From Macrobrachium rosenbergii (lineage: Eukaryota > Arthropoda > Malacostraca > Decapoda > Palaemonidae), in contig NC_089788.1 of assembly GCF_040412425.1 (NCBI RefSeq), positions 70,524,720 to 70,588,719 on the forward strand: a DNA stretch of 64,000 nt, written 5' to 3'. Position numbers and translations under genes: made by a program. Shown here in pieces: positions 1 through 13,800 of this stretch. The stretch's first letter is position 1, and every line of letters starts with the position of its first letter. The notes beneath the pieces were generated by a model. It was not told the DNA's origin and searched no databases. It saw nothing but the letters and a program-made list of their open reading frames with translations.

Positions 1-29
1 ATTTTAATATGCGGATACTACTTTTATTC

Positions 30-175
30 ATTCTTGTTACTGTGAGTGAATATGTTTTTAGTTGAAAAGGTAAACTGAAAAAATAACGTGTCTTTACCTA
101 GCTTTAATATTACGATGACACGCTAATCATTCTTGTTACTGTGAGTGAATATGTTTTCAGCTGAAAAGGTAAATT
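30..175. repeat. Tandem duplication, period about 100 bp
   Basis: ATTCTTGTTACTGTGAGTGA at about 30 recurs near 130, followed in both by a shared TGAAAAGGTAAA and a related AATAAC.TGTCTTT segment, with few mismatches. Confidence 0.75.
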
Positions 176-803
176 AAAAAAAATAACCTGTCTTTGCTGA
201 ACTATGCACACACTAATGCTTGATCTCTTTCCAGACTCAGTGGCCAGTTCCCTGGCTGTATAATATACACTGTATACACCATATACTGAATAAAAACTTG
301 AGTTATGCATTGCACAATAAATACTGTATTTCTCAGTCAAGTTAATGTTTTTCATGAGGGTGAACAAGTTCAGAGGAATGTGGGGGAATACAGTACCATG
401 TGTTATGAGTACAGTACATTAGCTGGAACAAAGAGGAGGAAAAACTGTGCCCTCTCCTCTATACCAAGTATAAATTGTAAATATTTTCATTCTTTACAAA
501 ACATAAGTGGGTCACAAACATGAGCCTCCAGCACTTTCTGTAGTTATAAAAAAAATCACTGATCTCAAGGAAGGATGAATGTAATCACTTAATATTCACA
601 GCCTTTCTCTACATATTTCTACATTAAACATTAATCATTTCATCATTACTTTTTCCTCCATGTAATTTTCTGAAGAAAGTTGAATTATCCCCAATTTTAC
701 GTTTTCCAAACGAACTCCAAAAGTTCTTGTTCATAAAGGTAAAATGTTACACTGAATTACGAAAACAGTACCCAGGACTTGCAATGTAGCATATCCCCTT
801 TTG

Positions 804-864
804 CTTACATTTTAGTTAATCTGTAAAGTACTCTTACATTTTAGTTAATCTGTAAAGTACTCTA
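804..864. repeat. Direct duplication, period 29 bp
   Basis: Two back-to-back identical copies of a 29-bp unit beginning CTTACATTTTAGTTAATCTG. Confidence 0.9.
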
Positions 865-1275
865 TGTACAGTAAATGTCATCTTATAGAAATTTAGACTT
901 ACTAGAATTTAAACTATTTAGCTAGAGACTAGAGAAGGAAAATCACAAAATGTACTTGCAATGCACAAAAAGCCGGAGTTTTCATCCAATTAAAAAGATG
1001 TGAATATTTTTGTTACTTTTGAAGTATCAAAAATCCAACCACTCTTAAACAGTAATTACAATATACTGCGCTAGCTTCATTCCTAATTCAATTGATTACT
1101 TCTTACCATTATTATAGATAAGTAAAAAGTAGATGTTGCCAATTACCGAAGGAATTTTACCATACTTTAATGCACATATGGTACATGTATTACAGCTCTT
1201 ACCAACTGTAAATCTGACATACTGTTAAGTCATAACAATACTTTACATCATGTACTGAACTATTTTCAGTACTTG

Positions 1276-1818
1276 TTATTCCAAAACTGTACAATCACTG
1301 ATTTCTTCTGCATCACTCTTCTTCCTCCCTACTTCTGTTTCTTCAATTTGCATGGGCATCTGAACGACTGTTTTTTCATATATGGGGTTCTGGAAAGTGT
1401 CAAATTTTCTGCCGAGGCCTAAACGAACTGGATACTTCTTCCGGTACACAATGATTGAAATGATTAAGATTATAATGATAATTACCAAAAGTCCAGCTGC
1501 ACCGATGAGCAGGTAGAGAGTCATATCATCTTCCAATGTTAGGTTGAAGATCTCTCTCAGGATGTCGAGACTCCTGTTAGTATCATCCGTCACGATTAGT
1601 ACATCTCTAGATGACGAATCATTGGTGGCATGGACATTGACATTGCTGGACTCATCGCCTTCACCTTTCTCCAACAGTGACTCATTGGAATAAGTTTCTT
1701 CTTCTACCAGAGTTGGTTGTTCTGCCAACTTCTTAATCTCTTTTTCTTCCTCATATTCCTCGGTCGCCTCTTCATTCTCATGGCCTTCTTCTTCCATATC
1801 ATATGATTCTGTCTCAGG
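1276..1818 (-). CDS. CUB/sushi membrane protein, exon 4 (stalk, TM helix, tail)
   Basis: Residues 420-599 and stop TAA at 1276-1278. Glu-rich stalk (EEEGHENEEATEEYEEEKE), transmembrane helix LYLLIGAAGLLVIIIIIL followed by basic stop-transfer residues, then FQNPIYEKTVVQMPMQ. The acceptor is TTACTTTCAG. Confidence 0.85.
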   Translation of the reverse strand, partial: PETESYDMEEEGHENEEATEEYEEEKEIKKLAEQPTLVEEETYSNESLLEKGEGDESSNVNVHATNDSSSRDVLIVTDDTNRSLDILREIFNLTLEDDMTLYLLIGAAGLLVIIIIILIISIIVYRKKYPVRLGLGRKFDTFQNPIYEKTVVQMPMQIEETEVGRKKSDAEEISDCTVLE

Positions 1819-4800
1819 CTGAAAGTAATGTGAGATGATTAAAATAGTACAATGAAATTATGTAAAATGTAACATGGGAATTTGCTTTTACCAATTGCTT
1901 TTCATGTCAATACTGTGATTTAATAATGGTTTTCTACTACAACTTTAATGACCACTGTTTAGGCATAAACAATTCAATAAACAAAAGCCAAAAGTATTAA
2001 TAATACAGTACAATATTCCCTACCATAGCATAAAAACTACCATTTATGACAAACCATTACAGTATACCTTTTCATTTAAAGAAAAAATGCAATGAGGAAA
2101 CATATTCATAGTAACCATTCTGAAAACTGTACTGAACAATGTTTTCAATACTGAACAAAAGTCCATTGGATGAATACTGCAACATTTAATTAGGACCACT
2201 AGTTTCACGAAGTCAGAGTAACAACTTCAAGCTAAAATGATTCATTCACATTCCTTGCACTATCTCACAGTAAAGTGAGATTGACAATTACAGACTGCTC
2301 TTCATGGAACCTTGTCATGTTCTTCAAGATAAATTTAATGCACTTTGTGAGAACAAATTACTATTTGCACACAGCAGAACCTTCTGTGTAAGATTGGATA
2401 GCCCAATGAACCTCTGGAGTCTGTGTCCTATGATTCAAATCTTACCTAGAAAAAGAAAAAAGTCATCTTTCTCGAGTAGGGTCAGGAAGGGGCAAGGGAT
2501 ATGAGTCTTAATAAATAAAATCCTTGAGTTTCTGACAATGGAGATACTACACACGGAATAGGTTTATTTAAGGAAACGAAGTGAGAATTATTGAAATATA
2601 CTTTTTCCTTTCTTCCAAATGTTCCTATTCCTACAAATTTTAACTCAGAAATTTTAACTCCTGCTGTTTGAAAGCCCCTAAAATTTAAAGGTCATTGAGA
2701 CAATTACACTTATTAAGCCAGTCCCTAGTCTGCATAGCTAGAGAATAAGCAGGGTTAAACAAGACTAGCAACGAGATACAATTTTAGTTGTTCTTAAAAT
2801 TGGATATGAAGTACAGTGGAAGAACGCAAGTTACATGGCAGCACTGGACTGGAGCACTGAGTTTTTCATCAAAAGCTGATGCCTAATAACACAAGCACAA
2901 CATAACCTTAAGCCTAAACAACAATGGAGAAAAACTGACGAGAAAATAACGTGTCAATGGAAGTGATGATAATTAATCATTAACTTTATACAGACAAATC
3001 AAATGATCAATCTGGAAGTGGGAAAGAATTCAGTTAAGATCTGGGAATTCAGTTAAGATCTGGGAGAGAAGAAAGTTTACAAACCAAGAGTGGCAATAAC
3101 TAACATCAGATCCTTTCTCTACTTCTTTGTAGACTCCTCCACTACTATGACACTACACTATAATGATATAAAAAAAAGCTCAGTGATGATCCTTACAACT
3201 GACTGACTCTAGATTTAGTGTCACTATACAATGCAATTACTAGCTGAATAGGTTTCCTGTAACCTTTCTCTTTTTGATGTCCATCTAACTGATATCGGTG
3301 AACTCTCAAAATCCTTTTCAGAACCACAAATTTACAAGTTTTTACTTTTCGTATGGCACTTGTGAAGTTGCCTTGCGTTTCAGTTTGCCTCTTTGGTAAG
3401 TGTCCCTAGCACAAAGCTGTACTGACAAATACTAAATGTTCACATTTTTCATGATCAGTCTCCCGGGACTCCTGTATGGAATTTTCAAATCATGTTCAAT
3501 GCATTTCCTTCCTTTATTCTTTTCACATTGTTATTTTGCTTAATTTTGCATTAGTTTTACAATTTTAACTTGAGAAGCACGAGGAATTAATCGTCATCAC
3601 TGTTTGTTTACAACACTTTTTCCCTTTGCTGGACTAAATGTGAAATTAATCGCTTGTGCACAAGAGTGCAAAGAACCCAACTGGAAACTGACAAAATTTT
3701 TTATGACGACGATGAATATCTTTTGCTATTACTACTGTTAAACTATTTCACTCATTGTCTGGTCCCTTCTGTTTCTTTCTACTTTAGTACCATAGTCTGG
3801 TTAATTCTTCAGTTACTGTATTCCCAACGGTCTTGGATAACACCACTTAACCTATTCTCCATCGGTCAATCTGTCATATATGCTACTTCCCATTCAAACC
3901 AGTTCTCTTCATTTAGTAAATTCTTCAAGTACAGTTTTGCCTCCATGGCGCTATTATTCTCTTAATTCACCTGTAATTTCTCCAGTTTCAACTTTTACAT
4001 ACAATACTTTGGCCCTTCCACATCTTTTATGTTTCTTTTCATTCATTTTAAGACCACAAACTTTTTCCCATCTTATGTGTCATAACTGGTTCAATTTCTT
4101 TCACATCTGGTTGTTCTATGCCTTTGCCTTAACCCTCCTCTCTTTCTAGACCTCCCTATACTCTTCTCTGCCTTGTCCTTTGGTAAAGTTTGATGCTCAA
4201 AATGTGAAAGTATTCTTAAATGTTGCTACATGATGTTTAGAGTGGAAACAATTAATGACGGAACTTAAGAAGTTTAATTAAATTAAAAATGAAGACAATA
4301 TAACACTTATTACCAAATTCTTCTGCGAGATGACCTGTTCAAACTAACCAAAACAGGTTTCATTAAATTCAGGCGTAAATGATGAGAATTATCACTAATT
4401 GAATGTGAAATCTGCACTCAATCACGTTTTTATTTTATACCTTAACAATATTACTGAAATTTCAGCAGAATATTGTTCCACTATCTGGAATGAGACACTA
4501 AACATATTTAAGTTACCTTAGCAATTTATGGACATCAAAAACATGCAACATATATTTTCACAACATACAACAAAAAACTGTGGTACCTCTTCAAGTTATG
4601 AATAATAGTTACTTTCAGCTCACAATAACTTGATAGTCTTTTAAAAAGAATGAAGGTACAACTGAAGAGAAGCATGCTTGTCATTCTTATTAACAATACA
4701 TTAACCTTCATCTTGAGTAAACTCATATACTCTGTGTTTGAAGCATACAATTCTCACACAGAACAATAGGTGTACTAACAATATGTCCATGCAGGTTATA

Positions 4801-7800
4801 CTAATTCTTATTTAACTGACAGTAAAGGTGCCACTTTTAATTATCCTTGCTAGCTCAAACACATATACTATAGTCATTATTTTTTCTTGGGCAATCAGGA
4901 ACATTTTGCTTAGGCCTTTAAGTGACTATAGTAATCCTGAGACTTACTCCCTTTTGTGCATTATAAGCCTTGAAATTTGGCTAAACCATTTAGCTGTTAT
5001 GAATTGAGTGGTACCTAGTGCTGTTAGGATTCCTTGTTATTATGAAGATTGTATTAAGATTTAATAGGGTCAGACAGGTTACGTAGCTTCATACTATTCA
5101 GATTCTCTTTCCCTAAGGTTTGTAAAGTTCTAGAGTTACTGCCATTATACCACAACACAGAATGTTAGTCTTGCTAGTAAGCAATGTAGAATTTCACAGA
5201 CAGTTTAAAGATGGACACTCATCTTCTGCGTGGTACCTGTAGAAGGAAGCTTTGGTCCAAGGAACTAACATGACATACAGTAAATGTAAATTGGTCAAAT
5301 GAACAACGTTTACTCTAGGTCTGGGAGGCAGAATGAGCGTTCATCCTCCTCTAAGGACAGATTCTCATTCATAGATGGAAATGTCTCAAACATCTCCCCT
5401 CTACCTTCTTGAGGTTTTCAATTATTAAATGTAAAGTTAGCAATTAAGATATCCAGATAGGGAGATTGAAGAATTTTTGATTTGCTATATTCAAAAGGGA
5501 AAAAGGGACAGAGTTTGGAACACTTTCTAGACATTTGCCTGAGGATGTGGATTCTCCTTTTGAAAGTGAGATTTGTAGCCCCATTCCTTTCTTTAGGAGG
5601 AACTACCTTCTCTGGAAGATTTGGCTTTAGTGGTATGAGTACAGAAATCCGTCCTATGCCATATAGGACCAAGCACTGCAAATCTTATTATATTAGTCTC
5701 CCACTCAGGTTCAATTCAGATATGGATATAGAAGCAAAACCTTTAGAGTATCAAAGGCAGTCTCACCACCTACATCACCAATGGTAAGGACTACTATATA
5801 TGTCCCTGAAAGTCTCTGGTAATGTAAAGCCAGCTTCCTTGGCAGCAACCCTGTCAACCGTTTCTTCTTGTTCAGGTAAAGTTTCAGGTCCTTCAAACTT
5901 GAGAAAGTTTCAGGTGTTGATGATAGGTACAAGATGTAGCCTAATCTTGCAATACTAAAACCCCTCCACTTTCGGTGGTCTTGTGACTGTGGATAAAACT
6001 CTTCCTTCTTCTACTATTGTCATAGCAAATTCCTTTGAAGCTTGCAACTCAATTTTCACACTAACAGACTAAGTGAACAGTTCATCCACTTACTTTTGAA
6101 AATCACCTGTAAATTGGACATGCTACTACGCGAAATCACTCTGTACTCTGGAAAGTTGAGAACAGACTTCAACTTTGGAAAAGATACAGCACAGCTTTAA
6201 AAACATCATATTCAAACAAAGAATTCTGTAGGAGTGACTCCCATGAAAAGCAAGGAGTACAGGAGGTGCAAAACATTCCTTTGCCAACAGCTGTCATTGC
6301 ACTGCAGAATTTGGATACAGGATTACAGTCTAACAATTTTATTCAACCATAAAGCTTGTTCTTCAGCTTCCAGGCAGAAGCATAAGAGAGTAGACTTTGA
6401 GACTGAATGCCTGCTCGAGTGCTACTGGTACGTGAAATTCTTGTAGATAATGGGGGATTCTAATTAACTTCAGTTCCTCCCTTAGGAAATACTGTATCAC
6501 ATACGCCAGGTACACACTAATGTCCAAACGATCACTAGTGGAACATCCACTGAAACAGCACTCTCCATGTGAAAGTTCTCAACACCAATGGTAGCACTGG
6601 CTACAGGTAGTATAGGCCTGCACACATGAGAAGGTGGAGTATAAACCTCCAAGCACACAGCCAAGACTTCCAATCCTCTTGGAAGAGGCAATCTCCTTTG
6701 GCAAACAGAGGGGGATTCAGTTCATCCATATCCAAAGATGATGGTAAATCCTTTAAGAGGTTTTACAAGCTATCTTCCATCAGTCTGTGTGAGGTAAAGA
6801 ACTTCAATTTTCCCCATGGTGAGGACACTCCAGGTGCAACAGAAGAGAGTTACAGAGTTGGATATCAAGATCACACCCTTGAGCCCTGAAACAGTGTTTT
6901 TAAAAGGACCCTTTATATAGTACTTTTTAATACAGGAAGTCTTAAACAGATCAGTTTTGCAACTCATTTACAGAAAATGCTCAAATACTCTCATTTAGTA
7001 GCTTCTACCATTTTAGGTAATGAATCGCAAAAGAGCATGATCCTCATCTTCCTCTATGAAATCCTGCAACAACAGGATGGATAAGAGCCTGTGGCATCAT
7101 GGGACTCATCAGGGATTTAACTTCTCACCTTCTATTCTGGTTTGAAGAGGAGACAAATCTATGAACAGCTCTTGGTACACTAAACCACATCCAAAAGTTC
7201 ATGATACTCTCCAAGTCCACTGACAAAAGCAAAGATCCTTCAACAAAGACTGTTCCCAAAGTCTGATATATTTCCTAAGCATTAATGCCGTGGGGTGCTT
7301 TCTTAAAGAAAGACAAATATATTTATTGAAAGTCTTTCCATTTAAACCACGGTCACATCAGCTGAACCATATACAGTACTTACACAACAAAAGGTACAGT
7401 ATATGAAAAGGAAAAGAGCTAAATTCAATGCAATAATGCTGAGTATGTTTTCTTCATTTGTAAACTAAAACAAACATGCAAGCATAAGACAAGTTATGAA
7501 CTGATTAAATGATAGGAATTGAAAACATGGTCAGCAATTAAAATAACTGTACACAAATGAAAAAGTAAGGTTAGATAAAAGCTGTAGTGAAGGGGACAAA
7601 ACACATAATCACAAAATATTAAATTCCTACACAGGTACAACTCAAAAGGCAGGAAGGAAATTAAATGAAGAACAAATGCTAGTAATTCAGACAAATCTGT
7701 TGCTAGCTAAACTGGTACTGTATATCATAACTTGACAGTTCAAGCCTCAGTAAAAGAACGATTTGTACTGTCGTATGCACCTCGACTTTTATGCAGGATT

Positions 7801-10800
7801 AGTTGCCACAGTCTCCAGAGAGGTTTTACAGTAAAGGACATATAATAACTAAACATTTTAGACACAGTTAATGCTACAAAGGAAACAATTTACAGGAACA
7901 CAGTACACACAAATAAATTAAGAGCACACATGACACGAGCTTGAACCTGCAGAAATAAAATGCAGAATTAAAACATGTTTCATGAATTCCTGGACATCTT
8001 CAATAACTATATAATTTATTTCATACTGAACTTTTAATGATTAAATTTCTTTTATCAAAAATTCTGAATTGTGGTATTTATGAAGTGATTACAGTTGTAA
8101 AATTATATAGTGGCATAGAAGTAGCACTTCCTCAGCAACAAACTATAACACTTCCAAAAAGCCAGCTGCATAATTAGTGCCAGCCATAAAAGAGCATTCC
8201 TAGCCTCACCATTAGTGGGAAAGGAAAACCACCACCGGAAGTTAAAGCAGTATGTAAAATACGTATTTAGTAGGATAACTAAAACTAATTCAAAAAGTTA
8301 GGATGAATCACACACATATATATGTATATACATTCCAACACAACTCATTTCCAATACCCAATCAGAAAAGGAGGCATGTGCATGAACGAGAAGAGTTAGG
8401 GAAGCTTTCGCTGGAGGATTCACAAAGGACCAGTCTTAGTGTACCTTCCATTTCGGACTGTATTTTAAAGTTTGTAGTAGGGACTTTCAAGTGATTTAAC
8501 AGGGCAAGTGTTTCGTGGCAATGATGTTTAAAGAATAACTTTAAAATGGTTAATTTCAATGTCAGTTTACTACTGGATACTGCTGTGGTGTTGATGGGTG
8601 TTGAATTCAAAATGCTGTGATCTGTATATAAGTGTTTCATCCGTCTGTTGCATACTGTTCATTTCTCGTGGGATATTTCTTTTGGGAGGTGTACTGTCTA
8701 CATTTTTATGGGCTAAGCTATTTCTTTTTGGAGGTGTACTGTTAATATTTTCATGGGATATGCTATTTCTTTTTGGAGGTGTGAGTGATCAGGTGCAGGT
8801 GCACTCACCATGTTCCCCTGTGCGTCACTGTCGGGAGCCAAAGAGGTGCCATTTTCTGAGATCAAAACACTGGCATTCACACTCTCCAAATTTTCAATTG
8901 ATCCCATGGGGGCATCTGACATCAGTTTATCCTGAAATATATCAAAACTTCAAAACTTAAACCTCTCGTCAAAAAACTAGGTTGAGAATTTAGGATTCTG
9001 ACTTCAAGCATAAAAGTAAGTTATGGGGTAAAAAGGTCAACTGTGTGCTCCTCCCTGTTACATTGCAGCGTTCTTTGACTATACTACTAAGATGTTTTGA
9101 CAGATCAACATATAAAATGATTCTCTAGTTAGAAACATTTCTTTGCAGTATCTAAGTTTGTCACTGGGGTGAAAAAGAGTGACAATGAGTTCTGTAATAG
9201 GAACTGAAGTCCAAGTACACTTAATTTCTTGATAATAATGGTTATCATAAATTTTACTAACACTATCCTTATAACAAACAGTTAAAAAGTAAATCAAACA
9301 CCTGTACGTTTAATTGGAATGCCGTTAATAACAATGCAATAAAAACAAAAAACCATCTAATTCAAAAAAAAAAAAAAAAAAAAAAGATATGTCCCATGGG
9401 AAGTTTCTTCTGTATAGCTTCTTGGTTTTAGATTTACAGTTTGTATATTTGCACTATAATCCCCAAAAAATAATGATAAGCAAGAAATGGAGGTATAACC
9501 ACCCATTATTAATTTAAAAGTACTTTGGCCAAAACATACTGCTCTCAAATTTTTGAAACCAAAACTACCTCATGAAACACATGCTAGTCCATTTCAAGTA
9601 CTGTACAAAGATCAACAACCACATGAAGTTTAGCTCTACTTTGCTTGTGTCTGAAAATATGATACCCTTGACAAACAGTTAAGACAAAAAGAAGCTTCAA
9701 TGGAAAATAATTGTGACAATAAACTAAAGGAACCAAAATCACAAGGCAGCTTTACGAAAATCATGTGTTCAGTTGAACTGGGAAATGTTCTGATTATCAT
9801 TTAAGATTCCTGCATTTAACTATGGTAGTATTATTATAGCTACACAGCACATTTAAGAGTGTTGTGTTCACTTCCCCACGCTTCAACAAGGACACAGGCC
9901 TGATTTCATTTGTATATAGATGCCAATAGTTACTTCTCTTTGCTTTTATGTTCCACCTGCACCAGATAACAGCACAACATGATCTCTATTTTTGATGGGG
10001 ATTTCCTTCAGCATTGTTCAAATAGAACCCATCACGAAGTATGTAACAGAAAAAAGTAATCACTGCCTAAACCACAAGAATACTGGTCTTACTGCTGACC
10101 AATTCACTGACTATAACTCTGAATCTTGGTCCGAATCTTGTGTGATTGTGATTTGATTAGAAGGTGTCATCCAAAGATTTTTAGAGGAAAAACAAAAATG
10201 AATGGCTGACTGCCTAGGTTCATGGTATTTGATTTCTGGCTTCCTGGACCAAGTTGTCTATAAAGGACACCTGATTCTCAAAGAAGCCTAACTATCAATT
10301 GCTTAGACGATGGGTAGCATTAAGAACCACGATATTCAAAACTGGATCCATTTCTTGTCTGAAAGGTGTTAGAACTTAATTGGTTTGTTCCCATTATGAA
10401 CTGTAAATTTGCATTCTACAAGGGACATCTCAATTTGGATGCAGTTCCCGGCCATGAGTTAGTCGTAATGGAATTCAGTTCCTATTCACCAGTATTTGAA
10501 CTGGAAGGGAGTTCCTGCGCATCAAGCATTAGATGCTTCTCCTTGTGATTCATTTCTTTGTCCACAAGTAATATTAGTGACAACATCCTAGCCAGTGAAT
10601 GAGTCAGACCTGATACTATGGATTATTTTACACTATGAACTACATACATCTTATTCCAGACAGACACCATAGTCTCACCTCTAGTAGTATTATTATACAG
10701 TAGTTTAATACTGCTAAGTGTGAAGATACCAAAAAGAATGCATGAAAAGTACTTGGGAGAAAGTAATGTAGCTAGGGATAATACCTAAATTTTGCCATGA

Positions 10801-13800
10801 ATGGCAGATCGTAAGCTGCAACCCCAACAGCGTCGCCTCTATATATGAAAGTGACATGAGATGACCAGGCTACATTCTTGATTGAAGGGCTGTTTATTTT
10901 AGTTATTTCTTGTCTGTCTTGAAAGTTTAATATCATCTTCAATCACATACAGTTAAGTTATACCGGTTATAGGCTACCATCCAATCCACATTTTCTGGCA
11001 ATACATGGTGACACTGTGTATACTGTATTAGTAATATTATTCAAATAGCAAACATTCTCATGGAACAAGGCTAAAAAGGCCAATAACTTAGAAAGCAAGC
11101 TTCCAAGACAAGATTCCATGTGATAAAAAATGGGAAAAGGAAACAAGTCAGTAACAACTGAAATAACCTAAAGATAGACACAGATAAAAATAGCAATAAA
11201 AGTAACAGATTTTCATGCAATGTACATGGTGCTGTAATACACTGTTGTATACCAACAACTTTTAGCTTCAAAAACATTAGAATCAATATTACTTCATGGA
11301 AGAGTTCCATGACTTAAAAAATGGACAGAATACTTATTCCACTGGGTAGCCCAACAATGTGGCATCTCAAAAGAATGCTCAGCAAAGCAATCTCCATATA
11401 TACTAGCACTCGGGGTACTGGCACAAGGAGCACTGTATTAAGTTCTTTGTTGAAACAACTTACAGAAGACAGGAAAACTAAATATCTTCTGGAAATGGTA
11501 TAAATCACAATTACCATTACGGGTAAGAAGGATGAGGTGAAGGAACAAAAGTAACTGGCTGTTGTTCCTTCTTTGCGCCTTAGGCCTGTGGTTACAAAAT
11601 TCTTGAATAGAGATCTGGTACTGTACATACACACGAGTGGATTAGGCTTTGGGGCAAGAAGCTTAACCCTTCTAAAACCCAAAGTACTGCATGAGAGTTA
11701 GCCAATCCAAAACACTTTTGCCTTTAGATTATGATTTACATTTCAATGCCACAGTTTCAAGTGCCAGTGAATCTTTCAAGATTTGAGGAGTAACTTTTGA
11801 TATGGAATTGGCTCTTGAAAAGCATATACAGGCAGTCCCTGGTTTACGACAGGGGTTCTGTTCCTACGCCGCGTCGTATGCCGAAAATTGTTGTAAGCCG
11901 AAAAATCATTGAAAATAATAAAAAATCTTAAGAAAACCTTACTTTTAATGCTTTGGGTGTATTGAAAATGATGTAAACTGCATTTCTATTGAGTTTTTCA
12001 TAAAAAAAAAAAAACCTCCAAATTTTGATTAATCTGATGAATATATTTGAAAAGCGTTGTAACCTCAGAACGTCGCAAGTCAGACCCGTCATAACCCGGG
12101 GACTGCCTGCATGTGATATTGATTCCTCTGTTTCTCAAACAACTGATATCTTGCAGAAATGTCAAATCTTTCATGATAAAGCTTTCATACCTAAGTATTT
12201 GAACTCTTTCCTTCTTCCTAGTTTGGAGTGCTGTTCTCCATTATGTTCTTAAGGTGCTGGCTCCCAACTCAAACTCTTGGATAGAGTTATATCATCAGTC
12301 GAGATTATGTTGCCAACTCAAAATGCTGATTTGTGGCACGGACGTAAAATGAGTTCATTATGTTTGTTACATAAAATGTACAACAACGACAAACCTACTC
12401 TGCACTCTTCTTTACCTGACCTAGCTGTTTTTGCTCAAAAAACCAAGCAGGCTACTGCTACAAGCAGTGTGTCATTTTCTAGTATTAGGTGTAATGTTAA
12501 TCAGTTTGCTTCGAGCTTTATTTTGGCTACAACTAAAATGTGGAATAGTTTGCCTAGTGCAGTTGTGGGATCTTCTGATCTCCAAATGTTTAAAAAGGAG
12601 CAAATTCATTCCTGCTTTCTACTGCCATCTCCTGAATCAGGTGTATTAGCTTTATTTTCGATTCCCTCATATTTAATTATATAACACCTTTTCCTATATC
12701 TTGTCTCCATCTACAAGCTGATTTCCCTTTGGCGCCTTCTTGGGTTTACAGCTGAAGACTTAAAGAAAGAAAGAATATATATATGTATCATACAGTCTAA
12801 GAGAGCAATGACATTTTTGAGTAAGTAATGAATCTTCATTTAGTAAGGGACACTCACTTAAAGGAATGACTCAAGACTTCCTTCGTCTACAAGTGACACA
12901 TTCACAGTCGATACTGCATCATATCACACTGTGCAGCCTTCAAGTTAAATGATTTTTTTCTATTCAAACCCACAAATTTATGACTGCCTTCAGGTACGTC
13001 AGCACCTTTTCCAGACACGCTTAAAAAAGAAGAATCCAACTTGCCATCTGCACATCCAACTTTCAAGTTCCCGTTGGCAAAAATTAGTACTTAAAAATTC
13101 TGACTGACAACTATGCATGCTCTCAGAAATCAGAGGGAAAGCAGATTACAGTAGTACCTCATCTTACGTCATTAATTCACCCTAAGACTTGCGAATTAAA
13201 TAGAAAAAACCTACATCGAATGAACCCTTTAAAAATTACCTAGACACTTTGTAAACACCTACAAGCAGCGCCATAATGTCATTAATGCAATAAGTTATTC
13301 GATACTTCAATATTTTTACTGTCTTTTTAATCAATAACAGCTGGACGGAAATCACAATATATTACACGAAGGTCAAGTCCAGAATTCCAGCCTCTCCTTC
13401 CACATCCTCCAACTCTTCCATCCCTGTCATCACAGATGCCCCAGGACCAACCATCATCCTCCCCCTCCTCCTCCTCCTCTTTATACAGAATGCAGTGATG
13501 AAGAGGGTGAAGATCCTAACAATTTACCTACACTGATGGAACAAATAATATTAACGGCAGACAGCTTTTAGACATTTGTCTGTTGTATGTGTGTATGTCT
13601 TAAGTGCATGTATAATAACTGTACAGCAACATGTCTGTACACACCAGCAGGCACTTGGAATGACCAATTTCTGCCAACAGGGGGATCTGATGGCCTGGAT
13701 GTGCATGGGATGACCTGGATTCTTCTATCTATTTTGAATGTCTGAAAAAGAGCTGACACGTCTGAAGGCACTTGTAAACTGATGGATCTTAGTACCGAAA

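Larger units (their letters stand above)
1..1275. other. 3' flank / 3' UTR of the CUB/sushi gene
   Basis: AT-rich, no coding exon seen. It should hold the 3' UTR and poly(A) site of the minus-strand gene. An AATAAA on the minus strand near 24-29 is a candidate. Two small direct duplications are listed separately. Confidence 0.5.
1819..8808 (-). other. Intron 3 of the CUB/sushi gene
   Basis: About 7 kb, AT-rich. I see small duplications (3027-3064 and 8655-8783) but no confident exon. Around 5.3-7.0 kb the minus strand has broken, protein-like stretches that may be a badly decayed retroelement; no family could be assigned. Confidence 0.6.

Noticed and set aside
3654..4149. Two overlapping plus-strand open frames rich in Leu/Phe/Ser
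   Set aside because: Composition reflects pyrimidine-rich sequence on that strand; no domain or splice support.
5300..7000. Broken protein-like stretches on the minus strand in gene A intron 3
   Set aside because: Could be a decayed retroelement, but no diagnostic motif was found, so no element is claimed.
12277..12684. Plus-strand open frame of 135 codons as a host gene
   Set aside because: Its content is the C-terminal end of a retrotransposon protein, continuous with the broken frame upstream.
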